From positions 1 through 33,482 of the forward strand of contig CALLIO010000281.1 in the NCBI GenBank assembly GCA_938009055.1: a stretch of DNA of 33,482 bases. The letters run 5' to 3'. This DNA comes from an uncultured Altererythrobacter sp. GTDB taxonomy: Bacteria > Pseudomonadota > Alphaproteobacteria > Sphingomonadales > Sphingomonadaceae. The position numbers and the translations under genes are program-made. Positions 15,414-23,467 of the stretch are shown one piece after another (position 1 is the stretch's first letter; each line of letters begins with the position of its first letter). The notes beneath the pieces were generated by a model. It was not told the origin of the DNA, did not search any database, and saw only the letters and a program-made list of their open reading frames with translations.

Positions 15414-16315
15414 CCGCGCGCGCGCTTCACCACGGCGCCATTTTGTGCGCGACGGCTGCAGTGCCCGATCTCGATATGGCGCTGGCGGATTATCATGACC
15501 GGCTAGGCTTGAAGATTGTTTTCAAGGGCACAGTGCCCGACGCTCAGGCGCTTTCGTGGGATGCACCAGCGATCGCGGGAAACCGCCAGGCTGTGCTCCA
15601 GCCAACATCCGGCGCGCAAAGCTATATTCGCTTGGTCGAACAACCTTTGGCCGATGGTTTTCGCGCGACACAAACCTATGGTTGGGCCGCATTCGAGCTG
15701 AGCGTTGAAGACGCATTTTCCTGGCCGACAGCCTTGGAAGGCAGCGGGTTTGATATCGTCGGCCCTCCCCGCCATATTGCGGGGCTCGATCATTTGATCG
15801 CGATGCAAATGGTCGGGCGCGGGCAAGAGATGATCTATCTCAACGAAGTGCGCGACAACACGCCGACAACTGATTTGCCAAAGGCGCAATCTCCGGTAGA
15901 TCTAACCTTTATCTGCATTTTGGCAGCCAAGGATCGGCAGGCGGCAACAGACTGGTATTGCGAAAAATTGGGCCTCGATGAAAGCGAGACGCACACGATA
16001 CCCTACTCCTCGATCAACCGCGCGTTTGAGCTGCCCGATACACATAAAACCAGCCTGACCATGGTGCATAAGGGGCGCATGCCGATTATCGAGGTGGATG
16101 GATATCCGGACATAGCCCGTGAACGCCCGACAGTCGCAGGGCAATTGCCGCCCGGAAACTCGATTTTGACGCTGGCGGTCGTTGACCTTGATGCAATTCC
16201 TCTCGAGCCGATCACCAATATCCAGCGCGCGGAAAACGCACCTTATGAGGGCAGGCGATCAGCCACATTTAAAGGGTCAGAGGGCGAGCTAATCGAGCTG
16301 GTCGAGATCAGTTAG
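15410..16315 (+). CDS. Two-domain VOC (glyoxalase/extradiol dioxygenase fold) protein
   Basis: The 301 residues contain two vicinal-oxygen-chelate repeats. Repeat 1 begins LHHGAILCATAAVPDLDMALADYH, here reduced to its HH start and LxxALxxYHDRLG helix; repeat 2 begins near VDLTFICILAAKDRQAATDWYCEKLG. A candidate metal histidine is at the start of repeat 1 (His7 or His8), but the matching position of repeat 2 is hydrophobic. The last strand GELIELVEIS carries a glutamate that could be the third ligand. The arrangement suits ring-cleaving dioxygenases, isomerases or lyases; an intact Fe(II) triad is not certain. It is the last gene of the rightward operon, overlapping the ALDH stop by 4 bases, and faces glpD at 14 bases. 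Confidence 0.75.
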   Translation: MTARALHHGAILCATAAVPDLDMALADYHDRLGLKIVFKGTVPDAQALSWDAPAIAGNRQAVLQPTSGAQSYIRLVEQPLADGFRATQTYGWAAFELSVEDAFSWPTALEGSGFDIVGPPRHIAGLDHLIAMQMVGRGQEMIYLNEVRDNTPTTDLPKAQSPVDLTFICILAAKDRQAATDWYCEKLGLDESETHTIPYSSINRAFELPDTHKTSLTMVHKGRMPIIEVDGYPDIARERPTVAGQLPPGNSILTLAVVDLDAIPLEPITNIQRAENAPYEGRRSATFKGSEGELIELVEIS

Positions 16316-16329
16316 AGCCCAATCATCCT

Positions 16330-17841
16330 TCAGACCGTCATCTCGATATAGTCTGAGAGCATCTGCTGGTGCTGGGCATCCAATCTCAGCCCCATCTTGG
16401 TTCTTCGCCACAAGACATCCTGCGCGCTCGATGCCCATTCATTGCGGATCAAATGGTCGACTTCGGCCTGATAGAGCCCGTGTCCAAAATCCCGCCCCAG
16501 ATCAGCGAGACTGGCTGCCTCGCCCAAAAATTGCCGACTGACCGTGCCATATGTGCGGGCATAGCGATTGACTAATTCGAGCGGCAGGAAAGGAAAATCC
16601 TTCGCCAGACCGTCACAAAACTCCGCCGCTTTCGTCACTGGAAAATCGCCGCCAGGCAAAGGCTCATCAGCGGTCCAGCTTCGGCGCGCCAAGTCTGGCA
16701 ACCAATCGGCTAAGAGATCGCAGGCCTCATCAGCAAGCTCGCGGTAGCTGGTAATTTTACCGCCAAATACGGAAAGCACCCCTGCCTCCCCGTTCTCCCC
16801 GCCATCCAGATCCAGACGAAATCCGCGCGTTGCAGCCTCTGCCTTGTCGGCCCCATCGTCGATCAACGGGCGGACACCGGAATACGTCCACACCACTTGT
16901 TCCACTGCAATCTGCTGCTCAAAATATCTGTTCGACGCTTCGCACAAATAGAGCACTTCTTCATCTGATGCCTTGACTTCGCTTAGCAAGCCTTCGTGCT
17001 CAGCTTCCGTGGTGCCGATCAGCGTGAAATCATCTTCATAGGGAATGGCAAAGAATATCCGGCCATCGTCATTCTGACAGAAATACGCCTTGTCGTGCTC
17101 GAACAGCTTTTTCACGATGATGTGCGAACCGCGAACCAACCGGCTTGACGTTGCCGAGGGCATATCATTGCCTGTCAAGATCGCCTCTGCGCTTGGCCCT
17201 GCTGCATTGACCAGAACTTTAGCGCGGCAATGCGTCTGCTTGCCCGATTTATCCTCGGCAATAACGCTCCAATGATCAGCCTCGCGTGCAAAGGAGACGA
17301 CACGGGTTTGCGGGTGAATATGTGCGCCGCGATTGGCCGCATCGCGCGCGTTGAGCACCACCAGCCGTGCATCATCGACCCAGCAATCGGAATATTCCGC
17401 ACCGCTGGCAATATCGCCGCGCAAGACACGCCCTGCCACATCCTTTTTCAGATTGATCGAGCGACTGGTTGGAAGCAGCTTCCTTGCGCCGATATGGTCG
17501 TAGAGAAACAGCCCCAAACGCACCAACCATCCGGGCCGTCCGCCAGGCAAATGCGGCAAAACGAAGCGCATCGGCCACACGATATGCGGCGCGATCGACC
17601 ACAACTTTTCGCGTTCGGACAAAGCATCGCGCACCAGCCCAAACTCAAAGTGCTCCAGATATCGCAATCCGCCGTGGATTAGCTTGGTAGAGGATGAGGA
17701 GGTTCCTGACGCCAGATCATTCGCTTCGAACAATCGAACGCGGACCCCGCGCCCCGCCAGATCGCGCGCTATACCGCAGCCATTGACGCCGCCGCCAATG
17801 ACAATCACATCGTCGGTTTCGTGAGATTCAATGTTAGTCAT
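16330..17841 (-). CDS. glpD: Aerobic glycerol-3-phosphate dehydrogenase
   Basis: The 503-residue flavoprotein begins with the FAD-binding motif VIGGGVNGCGIARDLAGRG and continues with the family stretch LASGTSSSSTKLIHGGLRYLE, both hallmark GlpD segments. It oxidises sn-glycerol-3-phosphate to dihydroxyacetone phosphate at the inner membrane face, passing electrons to the quinone pool. A C-terminal accessory domain is present. The ATG at 17841 is chosen over the in-frame TTG at 17862; neither has a clear Shine-Dalgarno. The gene is convergent with the VOC gene and lies 136 bases downstream of the CheB-like gene in the same direction. No glpK or glpF is visible, so its regulation cannot be inferred. 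Confidence 0.93.
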   Translation of the reverse strand: MTNIESHETDDVIVIGGGVNGCGIARDLAGRGVRVRLFEANDLASGTSSSSTKLIHGGLRYLEHFEFGLVRDALSEREKLWSIAPHIVWPMRFVLPHLPGGRPGWLVRLGLFLYDHIGARKLLPTSRSINLKKDVAGRVLRGDIASGAEYSDCWVDDARLVVLNARDAANRGAHIHPQTRVVSFAREADHWSVIAEDKSGKQTHCRAKVLVNAAGPSAEAILTGNDMPSATSSRLVRGSHIIVKKLFEHDKAYFCQNDDGRIFFAIPYEDDFTLIGTTEAEHEGLLSEVKASDEEVLYLCEASNRYFEQQIAVEQVVWTYSGVRPLIDDGADKAEAATRGFRLDLDGGENGEAGVLSVFGGKITSYRELADEACDLLADWLPDLARRSWTADEPLPGGDFPVTKAAEFCDGLAKDFPFLPLELVNRYARTYGTVSRQFLGEAASLADLGRDFGHGLYQAEVDHLIRNEWASSAQDVLWRRTKMGLRLDAQHQQMLSDYIEMTV

Positions 17842-17977
17842 AAACGCGCGGCCATACCCCAAGAGCAGCCAAAAGGGCGTTCAGCCTAGAGTGAAAGAAT
17901 CACAATATCTAATCTTTTGATCAGCGGGCAGGAGCATTGGCTAGTCGGAGCGCAAGAATTTCACGCCCTTTCAGTGT

Positions 17978-19015
17978 TTATGCAGCGAGCGGAGCGGCCT
18001 GCGTCGCATTAATGATCCACTTGCCAAGATCACCGGCTGGCACGTGGGTGACTTCGACATCCAGCCCGCACACAGCATCGAACCGATTGTTGGGTCCGAT
18101 GCTATCACCTTCTTGGACGAGGACGCTCGAGCCTTTTTTGGCTAAAGCTTCGATCCCCCGAACACCGTCTTCATGGCTGGCGGCGAGAACACCGCCAATG
18201 GCCTGGCAGCCGGCGCGCGCGACACTGGCAAACAGCATGTCGGCCGATGGGCGATGTCCTGCAATAGGATCTCGATCAATCAACTTGATGATGGGCGCTT
18301 GGCCATCTTCGATCACGATATGGTGGCTCTTGCCGTAAGCCAGATGCACCGTGCCTGAGACAAGGGGCGCGTCATTTTGCGCCGTGGCGATCTTGCAAGC
18401 GACCGATGGAAGCAGGCGATCAACGGCGCGCTCCGCCATTTCCGCCTCCGCATCGAGCACAATGAGAGTGGGTGGACAGTTTGAAGGCAATGCAGCAATA
18501 ACCTCGCGCATGACTTCGATGCTGTCCGAACTAGCGGCCAGCACCACCACTTTGCCATCAGGTTCATAGCCGCCCATTGCAGCTGCATCATCGCCATCTT
18601 CGCCAGACCCATATTTGGACTGCGCCGCTTTGATGACAATCTCGCCCAGTTTGTTGACGGTCGCGGTGAATTCCTCTTGCGAGGTATGAAGCGGCTTGGG
18701 AAAGCAGTCCACTGCGCCCAATTCCAAAGCCTTTTGCGCGGTGCCTGTGCCTTCTTGAGTCACACTGGAGAGCATGATGACCGGCATTGGCCGCGTTTCC
18801 ATAAGCTCTTCGAGAAATTCCATCCCGGTCATGCCCGGCATTTCCACATCGAGCGTTAGGACGTCAGGCCTAAGCTCCTCGATAACATCGCGCGCGTCAT
18901 CGGCATTGCGGGCCGTGCCGACAACTTCCACGCCCTTGGCTTGATCGAGAATATCGCAAAACAAGGCGCGCATCGCGGCTGAATCATCTACTACAACTAC
19001 GCGGACATTAGACAT
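17978..19015 (-). CDS. CheB-like response regulator with degenerate methylesterase domain
   Basis: The 345 residues match CheB in length and layout. The receiver domain (about 1-120) looks functional: acidic pair VDDS (10-11), phospho-acceptor Asp56 in LTLDVEMPG, SSVTQ and Lys107 in CFPKP. The C-terminal half (about 152-345) aligns by eye with CheB, but the site is altered: GASTGG has become AASSDS (nucleophile Ser162 retained), the catalytic His is Asp188 (IVLDA in place of IVQHM/I), and TGMGxDG has become AASHEDG, with Asp283 retained. It is therefore unlikely to be an active receptor methylesterase. It may act as a phosphate sink, competitor or receptor-binding regulator. It diverges from the MCP gene; a full CheB is encoded at 24343-25380. 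Confidence 0.8.
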   Translation of the reverse strand: MSNVRVVVVDDSAAMRALFCDILDQAKGVEVVGTARNADDARDVIEELRPDVLTLDVEMPGMTGMEFLEELMETRPMPVIMLSSVTQEGTGTAQKALELGAVDCFPKPLHTSQEEFTATVNKLGEIVIKAAQSKYGSGEDGDDAAAMGGYEPDGKVVVLAASSDSIEVMREVIAALPSNCPPTLIVLDAEAEMAERAVDRLLPSVACKIATAQNDAPLVSGTVHLAYGKSHHIVIEDGQAPIIKLIDRDPIAGHRPSADMLFASVARAGCQAIGGVLAASHEDGVRGIEALAKKGSSVLVQEGDSIGPNNRFDAVCGLDVEVTHVPAGDLGKWIINATQAAPLAA

Positions 19016-19109
19016 ATTCGTTTCCTGTCATCATGGGGATCAGAACCTGGCGTGTTGACCAGATGACCGCGTATAGATTGCAGAACGCAAACAAACGCCT
19101 GCGCCGCTC

Positions 19110-19136
19110 TAAGGAACACTTACTAGAAGCGGATCA
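19110..19136 (+). promoter_or_regulatory. Candidate sigma-28 (FliA-type) promoter
   Basis: TAAG at 19110-19113, exactly 15 bases, then GCGGATCA at 19129-19136. This fits the enterobacterial FliA consensus TAAA-N15-GCCGATAA at 9 of 12 positions. It sits 82 bases upstream of the MCP ATG and points toward the chemotaxis operon. Sigma-28 consensus in this lineage is not certain, and one match of this quality can occur by chance. Confidence 0.35.
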
Positions 19137-19218
19137 AACACCTCTTCAGCCGTGACCGCTAGTCCTGAAAATCACAGGGCCGGCAAAGCGGCTTTTCAAC
19201 AAACTATGAGGTTGTTTC

Positions 19219-21060
19219 ATGAGCATTCAGCGGCTGAGCCGACTTGGCGGTATCGCAGTGATTGGTTTTATTTTGTTGGCCGCGATGGTGGCTGCTTGGG
19301 GCATCAATGAAATTCGCTTCGGCGGGGAGATGCATCGCAAGAGTCAGCAGCTCAATGAATTCAACGCCGATATTCTCCCCCCGCCCGAATATCTGGTTGA
19401 GCCCTTCATGGAATCGCTGCTTCTGGCAAAATATCCAGAGGAGTACGCTTTCCATGCTGAAAAGCTTGCCGAACAAAGAGAGGTCTGGGTTGAACGCGCA
19501 GACTATTGGGCGCAGTCCGACCTTGATGCACAGCTAAAAACTGGAGTGGCAGCAACTGTCGCTAATGAAGGGCGTGCATTTTGGAACGAAGTGGACGAAA
19601 GGCTGAAACCTGCCGTCCGAAGCGGCAACACCGAAGCGGTCAACCGTTCCCTCAACCGATTGCTCGCCATCTATCGCGACCACCGCACAGCGATCGACGG
19701 CCTGGTGGCCAATACGGCGCAAATTCAAGGCGAGCTTGAGGCGACAAGCGCTTCGCGGGTTGCTTGGATCAGCCTCTTGCTCGCACTGTCCGGTGTGTTG
19801 ATTGTCGCCTCCACGATCGCTGGCATTCTTTTGATCCAACGCAAGGTTCTCAAGCCGCTTTCAACCACTGCAGACACCATGGCCAGCATGGCCAGCGGTG
19901 ACTTGGAGGTTGGCCAGACAAGCGAGCATCGCCAGGACGAAATCGGCACAATGACGCGCTCGATTGAAGTCTTCCGCGAGGCCTCGCGTGCCCAGCACGA
20001 TAGTGCGGCCAAACAGGAACGCATCGTCAAGCGGCTTTCGGGCGCACTCGAAGAGCTTGCAGACGGCAACCTCACTGTTTCGATCAACGAAGCAATGGAC
20101 CCTGAATACGAAGCTCTGCGCGAAGCCTTCAACTCCTCAGTTGAGCGTTTGGCCGAGATGATCGATCAGGTCCGAACCTCTGCAGGAAGCGTCAACACTG
20201 GCGCTGACGAAATCCGCGCCGCTTCCGATGATTTGGCGCGCCGCAATGAACAGCAGGCCGCCAGCCTTGAGGAAACCGCAGCCGCGATGAGCCAAGTTAC
20301 CGATCTGGTCAAAAAATCCGCTGACAACGCCGCTCAAGCACAAGGATCGATGGCGGAAACCCATCGCGAAGCAGCCGAAGGCGGAGATGTCGTCAAGAAG
20401 GCGGTGAACGCGATGGCATCGATTGAAAAATCAGCCCAAGAGATCACGCAGATTATCGATGTGATCGATGGAATTGCATTCCAGACCAACCTGCTCGCTC
20501 TTAATGCAGGCGTCGAAGCTGCAAGGGCAGGTGATGCTGGCAAGGGCTTTGCTGTTGTCGCCAACGAGGTCCGCGCGCTGGCCCAGCGCAGCGCCGATGC
20601 TGCTCGCGACATCAAAGAGCTTATCAACGCCAGTACCCAGCAAGTGGGCGATGGGGTCAACCTTGTCGATGAAACCGGCGAATTGCTCGAAGCTATTGTT
20701 ACTCGTGTGGCAGCAGTCACCGAACAAGTCAGCGATATTGCCGAAATGGCCGCGACGCAGGCGAACAATCTCGAGCAGGTGAATGGTTCGGTTAGCGATA
20801 TGGACCGGATGACGCAGCAAAATGCCGCAATGGTCGAGGAATCGACAGCCGCAGCGCGCAGCCTTGCAGATGAAGCGGGTGAATTAGGCCGGCTCGTCAA
20901 ACAGTTCCAAGTTCCGGGTGAAGGCCAGGGCTTCTCTCAATTTTCTGGCTCACCTGCCCCGAAAGCAAGCCCTTCGCGTGCGAAGATTACATCCCCTCGT
21001 GTGAGCGGGAACCTCGCCCTTAAGGAAACTCCCGACGACCAGGATTGGAGCGAATTCTAA
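19219..21060 (+). CDS. Methyl-accepting chemotaxis protein
   Basis: The 613-residue receptor has a first membrane helix at about 9-28, a periplasmic domain of about 150 residues, a second helix at about 181-205, then a HAMP linker and a long coiled-coil signalling domain. The signalling tip contains FQTNLLALNAGVEAARAGDAGKGFAVVANEVRALA in its conserved form. The periplasmic part (with DILPPPEYLVEPF) is probably helical and does not resemble a Cache fold; the ligand is unknown. The last five residues are DWSEF, an aromatic-x-x-Phe tail like those that tether CheR and CheB. TGAGG precedes the ATG. It leads the chemotaxis operon, 24 bases before the STAS gene. Confidence 0.93.
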   Translation: MSIQRLSRLGGIAVIGFILLAAMVAAWGINEIRFGGEMHRKSQQLNEFNADILPPPEYLVEPFMESLLLAKYPEEYAFHAEKLAEQREVWVERADYWAQSDLDAQLKTGVAATVANEGRAFWNEVDERLKPAVRSGNTEAVNRSLNRLLAIYRDHRTAIDGLVANTAQIQGELEATSASRVAWISLLLALSGVLIVASTIAGILLIQRKVLKPLSTTADTMASMASGDLEVGQTSEHRQDEIGTMTRSIEVFREASRAQHDSAAKQERIVKRLSGALEELADGNLTVSINEAMDPEYEALREAFNSSVERLAEMIDQVRTSAGSVNTGADEIRAASDDLARRNEQQAASLEETAAAMSQVTDLVKKSADNAAQAQGSMAETHREAAEGGDVVKKAVNAMASIEKSAQEITQIIDVIDGIAFQTNLLALNAGVEAARAGDAGKGFAVVANEVRALAQRSADAARDIKELINASTQQVGDGVNLVDETGELLEAIVTRVAAVTEQVSDIAEMAATQANNLEQVNGSVSDMDRMTQQNAAMVEESTAAARSLADEAGELGRLVKQFQVPGEGQGFSQFSGSPAPKASPSRAKITSPRVSGNLALKETPDDQDWSEF

Positions 21061-21084
21061 ACGAACACCAGCGGGAGTGTGCCC

Positions 21085-21345
21085 ATGCAAATAATTGAAT
21101 TGCCATCCCATTGTGACCGGGCGGCGGCAGCCGCGCTGCATCCAGAATTCCTTGCCGCTGCTGGCGAGAAGGCAACCAAAGTGGATGCGAGCAAGGTTGA
21201 GAGATTGGGCTTTGCAGTGATGCAACTGCTCGTCTCTGCAGACCATACTGAAGGGGGCATTGCTCTGAATGCCCCTTCAGAACCCTTCGTTGATACGCTG
21301 CGTTTGGCGGGCCTCGAAACACTGCTTGCTGACGGAGCTGAATGA
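21085..21345 (+). CDS. STAS-domain protein
   Basis: This 86-residue product is of single STAS-domain type (anti-sigma-factor antagonist or MlaB-like): a short strand MQIIELP, the helical CDRAAAAALHPEFLAA, a central VDASKVERLGFAVMQLL segment at the position where SpoIIAA-type proteins carry a phosphorylatable Ser/Thr, and the final FVDTLRLAGLETLL helix. The Asp-Ala-Ser segment (VDAS) keeps a serine; whether it is phosphorylated is not known. The ATG at 21085 has GGGAG 7 bases before it; an in-frame GTG at 21079 is less likely. It overlaps CheA by 4 bases. STAS proteins beside cheA are known in several chemotaxis loci, without a settled role. Confidence 0.7.
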   Translation: MQIIELPSHCDRAAAAALHPEFLAAAGEKATKVDASKVERLGFAVMQLLVSADHTEGGIALNAPSEPFVDTLRLAGLETLLADGAE

Positions 21346-23465
21346 TGGATGCGAACGAGATTCAGAACATATTCTTCGTCGAATGCGAGGAATCGCTCGA
21401 GGCAGCAGAGGCGGGGCTTGATGTCTGCAAAGCGGGGACGCAGGATGCAGAAACGATCAATGCGATCTTCCGCGCGGTGCATTCGATCAAAGGCGGCGCA
21501 GGTGCATTCGGATATGCTGCGCTCCAGACCTTTACGCATTCATTCGAGACGTTGCTGGCCGATGTGCGCGAAGACAAAGTTCCGATTGAAGCGGATCTTG
21601 TCAACCAACTGCTGATAGCGCTCGATTGCTTGCGCGATCATGTCGATGCTGCACGATCAGCAACTGTGCCCCCTGATGATAGCGCTATCCTGCAATATCT
21701 AAAGGACGCTCATGAAGCGGTCAGTGCTGCGCCAAAAAAGGCGCAAGCCGACACCAAAGCCAGCGGCGACGATGACATAGACGCTTTGCTCGATGACCTT
21801 TTGGGCGAACCAGAAAAGACCAAAAGCGCTGACAGCCACGATGAGCCGGCGGGCGCGGCGCCCGAATGGTTCCTTCACCTGCGCCCACATGCAGGCGCGA
21901 TGAGCAACGGTGCTGAGCCGCTCTTGCTGCTGCGAGAGGTGAGCGATCTTGGCGGATCATGCCATGACTGTGATCTAAAGCAGGTACCAGTCCTTGACGA
22001 ATTTGACCCGGACTTAGGGCATCTCGGCTGGACATTCCGGATGGATGGCAAGGTAAAGCATGACGACGTCAAGGATGTCTTCGACTTCGCCCAAGAGGAT
22101 TACACGCTCATCTTTGGCAGTAGTGAAGATGACATCAAGACAAAGCTAGATGACCCCCAGACCGCGTCTTCTGATGATGAGGCGGCCAGTGAGGCAAAGC
22201 AAACCGACGGCGACAAACAGCCAGATACAAAAGCGCCCAATGCGCCAGCTGCTGCGGCAACGACTGCGCCTGCTCCAACCGTCGCCACGCAATCAATCCG
22301 AATCGATCTTGGCAAGCTGGATAAGCTGATTGACGGGGTTGGCGAATTGGTGATCGCGCAAGCTATGCTGACCCAGCGTCTGGCTGACCAAGACATTGCC
22401 CATATCGAAGAACTCTCGCTACTCGACACGCTTGTGCGCGATGTTCAAGAGCATGCCATGGCTTTCCGCGCCCAGCCGATTGGATCGGTCTTCAGCCGGG
22501 TCCCCCGATTGCTGCGCGAGCTGTCATCTTCGACCGGCAAGCATGTAAAGCTGAAGGTTCAAGGCGAAAGTACCGAGCTTGATAAGACCGTGATTGAGCG
22601 GCTCGGCGAACCGCTGACGCACCTTATTCGCAACGCTGTCGACCACGGTATCGAAGATGCTGAGGAACGGCGGGCACAGGGCAAGGATCCCGAAGGCACG
22701 CTGACCTTGTCAGCCGAACAAAAGGCTGGCCGTGTCGTCATCAATATCTCGGACGATGGACGCGGTATCAATGCGGAAAAAGTGCGCAAAAAAGCCATCG
22801 CAAACGGCCTGATTACTGAAGATGCCCAGCTGAGCGAGGAAGAGATCAACAATCTCGTCTTTGCCCCGGGTTTTTCGACTGCTGAGCAAGTCTCCAGCGT
22901 TTCAGGGCGCGGTGTTGGCATGGATGTTGTGCGCCAAAATGTGAAAGAACTGGGCGGCCGCATCACAATTGAATCGACGCCAGGTAGCGGCACATCCTTC
23001 ATCCTAGCGCTGCCTCTGACGCTTGCCATTTCTGATGGAATGATTGTGCAAAGCGGCGATCAATCGCTGGTCATCCCGTTGGCCCATGTGGTTGAGAGCC
23101 TGCGACCATTGCCCGCTGACCTAAAGGGCATGGGATATGATCGGCAGATGCTCAATGTGCGCGGACATTTCCTGCCGGTGCTCCCGCTCGATCAGCTGAC
23201 AGGCGCGTCGACAAGAATGGCCGACCCTTGCGAAGGTGTGGTTGTCATTGTCGAAACAGAGCGTTGCGGCCAAGCCGCCTTGCTGGTCGACACCATTACC
23301 GATCAGCGCCAATTTGTGATCAAGAGCTTGGATACGCACTATCACGCTGTCGATGGAGTGGCCGGTGCGACGATCCTTGGCAATGGCCGTGTGTCTCTGA
23401 TTGTTGATGTCGATCATCTGGTCCAATCCGCCGGTCACACCGGCGATTGGCAGGTCGCAGCCTAG
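21342..23465 (+). CDS. cheA: Chemotaxis histidine kinase CheA
   Basis: The 707-residue kinase has the domain order of CheA. The HPt domain carries the phospho-accepting His47 in AVHSIKGGAGAFG. A linker is followed by a small alpha/beta domain (about 175-265, RPHAGAMSNGAEPLLLLRE onward) of a type found in alphaproteobacterial CheA. The dimerisation helices are LGKLDKLIDGVGELVIAQ. The ATPase part shows the N box NAVDHGIED, DDGRGIN and GRGVGMDVVRQNV, then a C-terminal CheW-like domain. A Glu/Asp/Ala-rich linker (about 270-305) is present. Starts at 21342 and 21345 are both possible; GGAG is better spaced to the second. It phosphorylates CheY, CheB and perhaps the degenerate CheB-like protein. 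Motif numbering uses the first ATG. Confidence 0.95.
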   Translation: MMDANEIQNIFFVECEESLEAAEAGLDVCKAGTQDAETINAIFRAVHSIKGGAGAFGYAALQTFTHSFETLLADVREDKVPIEADLVNQLLIALDCLRDHVDAARSATVPPDDSAILQYLKDAHEAVSAAPKKAQADTKASGDDDIDALLDDLLGEPEKTKSADSHDEPAGAAPEWFLHLRPHAGAMSNGAEPLLLLREVSDLGGSCHDCDLKQVPVLDEFDPDLGHLGWTFRMDGKVKHDDVKDVFDFAQEDYTLIFGSSEDDIKTKLDDPQTASSDDEAASEAKQTDGDKQPDTKAPNAPAAAATTAPAPTVATQSIRIDLGKLDKLIDGVGELVIAQAMLTQRLADQDIAHIEELSLLDTLVRDVQEHAMAFRAQPIGSVFSRVPRLLRELSSSTGKHVKLKVQGESTELDKTVIERLGEPLTHLIRNAVDHGIEDAEERRAQGKDPEGTLTLSAEQKAGRVVINISDDGRGINAEKVRKKAIANGLITEDAQLSEEEINNLVFAPGFSTAEQVSSVSGRGVGMDVVRQNVKELGGRITIESTPGSGTSFILALPLTLAISDGMIVQSGDQSLVIPLAHVVESLRPLPADLKGMGYDRQMLNVRGHFLPVLPLDQLTGASTRMADPCEGVVVIVETERCGQAALLVDTITDQRQFVIKSLDTHYHAVDGVAGATILGNGRVSLIVDVDHLVQSAGHTGDWQVAA

Positions 23466-23467
23466 TC

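Noticed and set aside
17871..17971. Inverted repeat AAAGGGCGT / ACGCCCTTT upstream of glpD
   Set aside because: The 9-base arms are 82 bases apart with no run of T, so a terminator is unlikely and it may be chance.
19179..19196. Short hairpin followed by four T before the MCP gene
   Set aside because: Only a 4-base stem, and a terminator between the promoter and MCP start would make little sense.
19683..19694. CCGCACAGCGAT inside the MCP gene, matching the cluster motif core
   Set aside because: It lies in coding sequence and the match stops after 12 bases, whereas copies A and C extend through the right half; it is a caution that the core alone can occur by chance.
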